From: PALSA-612 sp963704335
Lineage (GTDB): Bacteria; Actinomycetota; Thermoleophilia; Gaiellales; Gaiellaceae
DNA length: 64,000 nt
Direction of reading: 5' to 3'
Assembly: GCA_963704335.1 (NCBI GenBank)
Contig: OY969889.1
Coordinates: 2,976,001 to 3,040,000 of the forward strand
The stretch's first letter is position 1. Every line of letters begins with the position of its first letter. Below are positions 60,664 through 64,000 of the stretch, in pieces. Both the position numbers and the translations under genes were made by a program. A model generated the notes under the pieces. The model was not told the origin of the DNA. It was given only the letters and a program-made list of their open reading frames with translations, and ran no database searches.

Positions 60664-60764
60664 GTCGCGGTCATGAGATGCGGTCGGGACGCGGAGTCGA
60701 ACCGCAACGGCGCACGATCGTGCAACCGCTCTCTCCAGATAACCGAGCCGCTTCGGCCCGCGAC
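60664..60764 (-). ncRNA. Y RNA-like gene 3 (non-permuted, hairpin in place of anticodon)
   Basis: Outer stem GTCGCGG (60764-60758) with CCGCGAC (60670-60664), then GCCGAAG on the 5' side and CATGACC on the 3' side. Inside: a complete D arm GCTC...GAGC with GGTTATCTGGAGA loop, a GCAC-GATC-GTGC hairpin where the anticodon arm would be, and a T arm GCGG-TTCGACT-CCGC. Ends about 17 nt downstream of tRNA-Trp. Closest of the three to the classic YrlA layout. Confidence 0.65.
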
Positions 60765-60780
60765 GATCTTGTGGGTGAGG

Positions 60781-60852
60781 CAGGCCTGCCAGGTCTCGAA
60801 CCCGGACCAGCGAGGTTGGAGCTCGCCGTGCTTCCGTTTACACCACAGGCCT
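60781..60852 (-). tRNA. tRNA-Trp(CCA)
   Basis: Acceptor AGGCCTG / CAGGCCT, discriminator G. Loop CTCCAAC between GCGAG and CTCGC gives anticodon CCA. D arm GTGT...GCAC. Directly upstream of the Y RNA-like genes. Confidence 0.96.
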
Positions 60853-60858
60853 ATCGAG

Positions 60859-60930
60859 AGCGGACGACCCGGATCGAACGGGCCTCTCCGGGGTGGCGCC
60901 CCGGTGCTCTTCCATCTGAGCTACGTCCGC
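60859..60930 (-). tRNA. tRNA-Gly(GCC), C33 variant
   Basis: Acceptor GCGGACG / CGTCCGC, D arm GCTC/GAGC, T arm GCCCG-TTCGATC-CGGGT. The anticodon loop GCGCCAC between CCGGG and CCCGG gives anticodon GCC but has C at position 33, where U is nearly universal. Confidence 0.88.
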
Positions 60931-60936
60931 GAGAAG

Positions 60937-61009
60937 TACGCCCGGCTGGATTCGAACCAGCGGCCTCTGCCGTCGCAGAGCAGCGCTCTGTCCACTGAGC
61001 TACGAGCGT
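60937..61009 (-). tRNA. tRNA-Arg(GCG)
   Basis: Acceptor ACGCTCG / CGGGCGT, discriminator A. Loop CTGCGAC between CTGCT and GGCAG gives anticodon GCG, rare in bacteria, which usually decode CGC with A34-derived inosine. Confidence 0.93.
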
Positions 61010-61016
61010 AGGAAGG

Positions 61017-61089
61017 AGCCTCCGGCAGGAATCGAACCCGCACCTCGGCCGTACAAAGGGCGCGTGCTTGCCGTTGACACTACGGAGGC
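61017..61089 (-). tRNA. tRNA-Thr(UGU)
   Basis: Acceptor GCCTCCG / CGGAGGC, D arm GTGT/GCAC. Loop TTTGTAC between CGCCC and GGCCG (one C-C mismatch) gives anticodon TGT. Confidence 0.92.
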
Positions 61090-61094
61090 TTGAG

Positions 61095-61166
61095 TGGAGA
61101 CGGCGGGAGTCGAACCCGCTCCTCCTCGGTGCAAACGAGGCGCTCCGCCACCAGAGCTTCATCCCC
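61095..61166 (-). tRNA. tRNA-Ala(UGC), array copy
   Basis: Acceptor GGGGATG / CGTCTCC with G-U pairs. Loop TTTGCAC between CCTCG and CGAGG gives anticodon TGC. Differs from the tRNA-Ala at 51699 in almost every stem. Confidence 0.96.
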
Positions 61167-61202
61167 AGATGTGTTCTTCGGTTGCACGGGCCACACGGGC
61201 TA

Positions 61203-61224
61203 GGGCGGCGACGGTGCGCCGCCC
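61203..61224 (-). terminator. Hairpin after the ParB-like mini-gene
   Basis: GGGCGGCG, loop of 6, CGCCGCCC: 8 perfect pairs, 21 nt after the stop at 61245 on the minus strand. No U tract. Confidence 0.5.
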
Positions 61225-61244
61225 GAGCCGTGGGGGGCGAGGTC

Positions 61245-61496
61245 CTATCCCCGCACCTCCGCTTCGATCAGCGTGTGTCCCGCTGCACGCGCGGCCGCGA
61301 TTCGGTGTCGGCCGTCGCGTACGAGGAACGCGTCGCCGTGACGAACGAGCCGAACGGGCGGCGCCTCACGGCCGTCTTCGAGCCACGTTCGGTAGCGCTC
61401 GACGGTTGCCGCGCTGACACCTGCGCGCTCCACGACCGCTGATCCGAACGTCCGCGAGCGCGACCCAGCGGGTGAATAGCGCGTCTTCTGAGACAT
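61245..61496 (-). CDS. ParB/sulfiredoxin-fold mini-protein inside the tRNA array
   Basis: 83 residues from ATG at 61496, with GGGAAAGGAGGAACGC before it, the same kind of very strong ribosome site as Ro60 and its flanking proteins. The middle and end (PVRLVRHGDAFLVRDGRHRIAAARAAGHT) match the ParB/Srx nucleotide-binding motif GRHRxxAA. The N-terminus is Arg/Ser-rich. Stand-alone ParB-like domains can be nucleases or NTP-binding; no partner partition gene is present. Confidence 0.75.
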   Translation of the reverse strand: MSQKTRYSPAGSRSRTFGSAVVERAGVSAATVERYRTWLEDGREAPPVRLVRHGDAFLVRDGRHRIAAARAAGHTLIEAEVRG

Positions 61497-61524
61497 GCGT
61501 TCCTCCTTTCCCGGATGGCTGAGG

Positions 61525-61605
61525 TGCGGACGGGTGGAGTCGAACCACCACAGCACGAGGCGGCGGGGTTACAGCCCGTTGAGCTCACCAATGCTCTGCG
61601 TCCGC
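61525..61605 (-). tRNA. tRNA-Tyr(GUA)
   Basis: Class II. Acceptor GCGGACG / CGTCCGC, D arm GAGC/GCTC, loop CTGTAAC with anticodon GTA, long variable arm, discriminator A. Confidence 0.95.
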
Positions 61606-61611
61606 ACGGAG

Positions 61612-61685
61612 GGTGACCGACCGGACTCGAACCGGTACCGCGAGGCTCACAACCTCGGGTGCTCGCCGTTTACACCACGGCCACC
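61612..61685 (-). tRNA. tRNA-His(GUG)
   Basis: Acceptor GTGGCCG / CGGTCAC plus an encoded G-1 opposite discriminator C, the histidine identity pair. Loop TTGTGAG between CGAGG and CCTCG gives anticodon GTG. Confidence 0.97.
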
Positions 61686-61691
61686 ATGGAG

Positions 61692-61765
61692 CGGGGACGA
61701 CCGGATTCGAACCGGCAACCTCTCGCCTGACAAGCGAGCGCTCTGCTCAGCTGAGCTACGCCCCC
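61692..61765 (-). tRNA. tRNA-Asp(GUC)
   Basis: Acceptor GGGGGCG / CGTCCCC, discriminator G. Loop TTGTCAG between CTCGC and GCGAG gives anticodon GTC. Confidence 0.97.
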
Positions 61766-61771
61766 ACGAGG

Positions 61772-61845
61772 TAGCGCGGGTGGGATTCGAACCCACGATC
61801 TCGAGCTCATGAGGCTCGCGAGGACAGCCGCTCCTCTACCGCGCA
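61772..61845 (-). tRNA. tRNA-Met(CAU)
   Basis: Loop CTCATGA between CGAGC and GCTCG gives anticodon CAT. The acceptor closes with GCGCGG / CCGCGC and a T-T mismatch at 1-72, a position unpaired in initiators; but the GGG/CCC anticodon stem of initiators is absent. A CAU tRNA could also be Ile2. Confidence 0.9.
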
Positions 61846-61847
61846 AG

Positions 61848-61921
61848 TCTGGCTGGCAGGAGTCGAACCTGCGGTCTCCGGCGCCCAAAGCCGGTGGGGT
61901 GGCCAGCTCCCCTACAGCCAG
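61848..61921 (-). tRNA. tRNA-Pro(UGG)
   Basis: Acceptor CTGGCTG / CAGCCAG. Loop TTTGGGC between CCGGC and GCCGG gives anticodon TGG. Discriminator A. Confidence 0.97.
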
Positions 61922-61933
61922 AAGACGAACAAG

Positions 61934-62008
61934 CACCCCCGGCGGGACTCGAACCCGCAGCTTCCGGGTTGAGAGCCCGGCGTCATCACCGTTTTCGACC
62001 ACGGGGGC
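61934..62008 (-). tRNA. tRNA-Glu(CUC)
   Basis: Acceptor GCCCCCG / CGGGGGT, discriminator G. Loop CTCTCAA between CCGGG and CCCGG gives anticodon CTC. Confidence 0.96.
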
Positions 62009-62014
62009 GTGAGG

Positions 62015-62086
62015 CTCCGGCGGCAGGGCTCGAACCTGCCTCTCGCGAGTAACAGTCGCGCGCCTTACCGACTCGACCACGCCGGA
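62015..62086 (-). tRNA. tRNA-Asn(GUU)
   Basis: Acceptor TCCGGCG / CGCCGGA, discriminator G. Loop CTGTTAC between CGCGA and TCGCG gives anticodon GTT. Confidence 0.97.
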
Positions 62087-62095
62087 ACGAAGAGG

Positions 62096-62183
62096 CGGAG
62101 GCAGCAGGACTCGAACCTGCGAGCGGCGCCGAGGCCGCCTGCGCGTTAGCAACGCGCTGCCTTGCCAGCTCGGCCATGCCTCC
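62096..62183 (-). tRNA. tRNA-Ser(GCU)
   Basis: Class II. Acceptor GGAGGCA / TGCCTCC, discriminator G. Loop TTGCTAA between GCGCG and CGCGC gives anticodon GCT; long variable arm with GGCC...GGCGCC. Confidence 0.97.
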
Positions 62184-62188
62184 ACGAG

Positions 62189-62271
62189 CGGAAGGAGAGG
62201 GAGTCGAACCCCCAAGGCCCGAGAGCCCACCCGTTTTCGAGACGGGATACCGCGCCGGTGGCAGTCCTTCC
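62189..62271 (-). tRNA. tRNA-Ser(CGA)
   Basis: Class II. Acceptor GGAAGGA / TCCTTCC, discriminator G. Loop CTCGAAA between CCCGT and ACGGG gives anticodon CGA. Confidence 0.96.
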
Positions 62272-62276
62272 GTGAG

Positions 62277-62350
62277 TGGCCCCGGCAGGCGTCGAACCTG
62301 CAACCCTCCGCTTAAGAGGCGGGAGCTCTGCCGTTTTGAGCTACGGAGCC
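62277..62350 (-). tRNA. tRNA-Lys(CUU)
   Basis: Acceptor GGCTCCG / CGGGGCC, discriminator A. Loop CTCTTAA with stem CCGC/GCGG gives anticodon CTT. Confidence 0.96.
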
Positions 62351-62356
62351 AAATGG

Positions 62357-62430
62357 TGTGGCCGGCAGGGATCGAACCTGCTACGCCCCGCGTTTCAGGC
62401 GGGCGCTCTACCGGTTTGAGCTACGGCCAC
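62357..62430 (-). tRNA. tRNA-Phe(GAA)
   Basis: Acceptor GTGGCCG / CGGCCAC, discriminator A followed by CCA in the DNA. Loop CTGAAAC between CCCGC and GCGGG gives anticodon GAA. The only array tRNA with an encoded CCA. Confidence 0.97.
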
Positions 62431-62436
62431 ATTGAA

Positions 62437-62463
62437 CGCCGCGACCGACATGGCGGGCGCGGC
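62437..62463 (-). repeat. 27-bp dispersed hairpin repeat, copy 2
   Basis: Downstream of tRNA-Val in that tRNA's orientation, identical to 3858-3884. Part of a longer (about 100 bp) spacer shared with copy 3, which also includes a GCGGCC-GAA-GGCCGC hairpin. Confidence 0.8.
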
Positions 62464-62537
62464 TCGCCCAGGCCCGCTGCAACGCGCGGCCGAAGGCCGC
62501 ACACCCGAGCGGAAAGCGAAGCGGGCGAGGGATAAAA

Positions 62538-62611
62538 TGGGCGAGGCTGGAGTCGAACCAGCGACCTCTTGTTTGTAAGACAAGCGCTTCTCCCGTCTGA
62601 GCTACTCGCCC
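62538..62611 (-). tRNA. tRNA-Val(UAC)
   Basis: Acceptor GGGCGAG / CTCGCCC, discriminator A. Loop CTTACAA between CTTGT and ACAAG gives anticodon TAC. Confidence 0.97.
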
Positions 62612-62664
62612 GTGAACCTGTCTCTCGAACTCCTGCGAAGTGGGCCGTGCAGGGATCTCGCCGC

Positions 62665-62691
62665 CGCCGCGACCGACATGGCGGGCGCGGC
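62665..62691 (-). repeat. 27-bp dispersed hairpin repeat, copy 3
   Basis: Downstream of tRNA-Ile; identical core to copies 1 and 2. The flanking spacer to the tRNA 3' end (62692-62765) matches the tRNA-Val spacer with few differences, so a spacer-plus-tRNA unit was duplicated. Confidence 0.8.
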
Positions 62692-62765
62692 GCGCCCAGG
62701 CCCGCTACGAAGCGCGGCCGAAGGCCGCACACCCCGAGCGAAAAGCGAAGCGGGCGAGGGACAAA

Positions 62766-62838
62766 TGGGCGGGGCTGGAGTCGAACCAGCCACCTCTTCC
62801 TTATCAGAGAAGCGCTCTGCCTCCTGAGCTTCCCGCCC
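62766..62838 (-). tRNA. tRNA-Ile(GAU)
   Basis: Acceptor GGGCGGG / CCCGCCC, discriminator A. Loop CTGATAA between CTTCT and GGAAG gives anticodon GAT. T arm identical to that of tRNA-Val. Confidence 0.97.
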
Positions 62839-62844
62839 GTGCAG

Positions 62845-62915
62845 CTCCGGGACAAGGACTCGAACCTCAATCTCCACGTTCAGAGCGTGGCGTCCTGCCT
62901 TTAGACGATCCCGGA
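62845..62915 (-). tRNA. tRNA-Gln(CUG)
   Basis: First tRNA of the array. Acceptor TCCGGGA / TCCCGGA, discriminator G. Loop CTCTGAA between CCACG and CGTGG gives anticodon CTG. D arm GTC...GAC. Confidence 0.97.
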
Positions 62916-63329
62916 TCGGCGCGATGGAGGGCGCGCGTCTGGCACATCCCGCATCTCCGTCCATCTCCCTCTCGAGGAGATCGACGCAGCAGCGAGACCT
63001 ACGTCCGCAAGCGCGAACGACCGTCTTCTCTGTCACGTTCGGCCTGAAGCCGAACGATGTTTTCCAAGCCACTCGCCAACCCTTCGACCCTGGATCGACG
63101 ATGTCCCGTTGCGCATGGGTAGATCGCCGTCCTACGTGGAGGAGCTTTGGAGCCCGAGCCTCGCGCGCTGTTCCGAAAAAGCGCAAGCTAAAGCACACGC
63201 TTAATTAATTGCGCTATTTCAGCGCCAAGCGCCGAGGGTCTTTCTCTCTCAGGCGGGGCCTCGATTCGATCTAGATTTTCTCAAGCTGAGCATCACCTTC
63301 GTTCCGACGTTGACCGAGTGCCTTCAGAA

Positions 63330-63359
63330 ACAACAAAGGGCGACCCGTTGGATCGCCCT
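63330..63359 (-). terminator. Intrinsic terminator upstream of the array
   Basis: On the minus strand AGGGCGA (63359-63353), 9-nt loop, TCGCCCT (63343-63337), then TTGTTGTTT. Stops transcription entering from the right, so something (possibly an RNA gene) may be transcribed from 63360-63560. Confidence 0.6.
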
Positions 63360-63701
63360 CGACTGGCTCGTTATGCGGCTAAGGGACTAGCGCGCACACC
63401 TCCCAGCGAGGGATAGGACGTAACCGGGCCGGCGCTTCTCGTCGAAGCTGTGCCAGCACGGCAACACCGACGCGGTGGTCGCGGCGGCGGAGAGCGTGGG
63501 TTGGATTGAGTGATCAGCATGGTCTCGTGGCTAGTTGCCGAGTCGGAGCATAGACTATGCATCGGACATTCGCAAGACTTCTATACGAACATCTAACAAA
63601 GTTCTATCCATCAACAGAAGATAACCGCTATGAAATGTTGATTGCAATTATGCCTTGTCAGTTCGACCCTTCGTCAACCTCCGACCACGGCACGACCCGG
63701 G

Positions 63702-63707
63702 TACCCT
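63702..63707 (+). promoter_or_regulatory. Candidate -10 box TACCCT, leaderless start
   Basis: TACCCT ends 7 nt before the GTG at 63715, without a ribosome site. Confidence 0.45.
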
Positions 63708-63714
63708 CCGTCGC

Positions 63715-64000
63715 GTGCGCCCGATGGTGCTCGCCGTGTTGTTGTTCGTGGCCGCTTGTGGGGGTGAGAGCTCTCGGGACGAGGACGCGCGCCTCGTCGA
63801 AGCCGCGGCCCGTGGAGATCTCGAGTCCGTCAGGCAGCTGCTCGGCCGCGGCGTAAACGTCGACTCGAGAGACGGGCAGGGACGCACTGCGGTCACGGCG
63901 GCCGTCTACGCCGACGATCTCGAGATGGTCCAGGCGCTGATCGAAGCCGGTGCCGACTTGGACATCCAGGACGAAACGCGCACGAATGCGTTCCTGGCGA
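63715..64000 (+). CDS. Ankyrin-repeat lipoprotein, 3'-truncated by window edge
   Basis: GTG at 63715 (ATG 63724 possible). Lipoprotein signal MVLAVLLFVAAC with the cysteine at residue 15, then GGESS linker and two ankyrin repeats: ARLVEAAARGDLESVRQLLGRGVNVDSRDGQGRTAV and TAAVYADDLEMVQALIEAGADLDIQDE. Open to the end of the window. Probably an extracytoplasmic protein-protein interaction module. Confidence 0.85.
   Translation, partial: MRPMVLAVLLFVAACGGESSRDEDARLVEAAARGDLESVRQLLGRGVNVDSRDGQGRTAVTAAVYADDLEMVQALIEAGADLDIQDETRTNAFLA

Larger units (their letters stand above)
62916..63714. other. 799-bp intergenic region upstream of the tRNA array
   Basis: No convincing gene. It contains AT-rich patches unlike the rest (around 63176-63220 and 63540-63660), the hairpin GCGCT-GAAAT-AGCGC near 63215-63230 (minus), a minus-strand AAGCG...CGCTT stem followed by TTT at 63176-63203, and the U-tailed terminator listed next. 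The array promoter should lie here on the minus strand; the -35/-10 pair cannot be assigned with confidence. Confidence 0.5.

Noticed and set aside
63436..63513. Short open frame reading RRFSSKLCQHGNTDAVVAAA (plus strand)
   Set aside because: No start codon and stops directly upstream; could be a gene remnant but nothing supports a family.
63557..63856. 99-codon frame at the right end
   Set aside because: It joins AT-rich noncoding sequence to an out-of-frame reading of the ankyrin lipoprotein, with no ribosome site.
1..64000. CRISPR arrays, insertion sequences, prophage genes, rRNA, replication origin
   Set aside because: No regularly spaced repeats, transposase, integrase, capsid, rRNA or DnaA-box cluster was seen.

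Overview
The window is high-GC chromosomal DNA with densely packed genes, many 4-nt start/stop overlaps (ATGA, GTGA, TTGA) and many GTG/TTG starts. It has an actinobacterial-style translation and division block. The protein set (two-gene AddAB-type nuclease, three-gene proton-translocating transhydrogenase, small treble-clef proteins, PRC-barrel, HD-GYP) and start codons preceded at 6-10 nt by TAnnnT boxes suggest a deep-branching actinobacterium, most likely Thermoleophilia (Gaiellales/Solirubrobacterales-like). This placement is inference; there is no 16S gene here.

Bases 1-25500 are mixed housekeeping: the end of a Ppx/GppA phosphatase, an LLM-type flavin enzyme, gdhA plus a CBS protein, tRNA-Leu(UAA), a PRC-barrel protein, DUF3105, a DinG-like helicase, rmuC, trxB, nth with the AddAB-like recombination nuclease, an isocitrate/isopropylmalate-type dehydrogenase, an HD-GYP protein, pntAA-pntAB-pntB followed in frame by an ornithine-cyclodeaminase-like gene that seems to start with CTG, a VOC protein and a secreted protein.

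Bases 25470-49300 hold the classical block, read mostly on the minus strand: yceD, (MFS), rpmF, plsX, acpP, rnc, dsrE-like, smc, ftsY, ffh, rpsP, khpA, (phosphoesterase), rimM, trmD, lepB, rplS, rnhB, yraN, comM, dprA. Insertions include two HtpX-like proteases, LemA, a DNA methyltransferase, a PQQ-propeller protein and a frameshifted MFS-cyclic-nucleotide-binding fusion. SMC has unusually short arms and L19 has a long acidic tail. Bases 49310-57310 are accessory: an EamA exporter with a divergent LysR regulator, tRNA-Ala(UGC), a YiiX-like papain-fold protein and two large class III cyclase fusions.

Bases 57381-62915 are the most unusual part: a minus-strand array of 23 tRNA genes that covers all 20 amino acids, interrupted by a Ro60 (TROVE + vWA) gene, two homologous small proteins of unknown function flanking Ro60, a ParB-like mini-protein, and three tandem RNAs that I read as Y RNAs (YrlA-like tRNA mimics). 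Two of these look like circularly permuted tRNAs: the acceptor strands are sealed by a 5-6 nt loop and the Ro-binding helix protrudes from the opened D loop. The layout suggests a Ro60/Y RNA ribonucleoprotein tied to tRNA production or quality control. The Ro60 frame appears broken twice in this sequence, so either the protein is decaying or the assembly has indels. The window ends in an AT-richer intergenic region and the start of an ankyrin-repeat lipoprotein.
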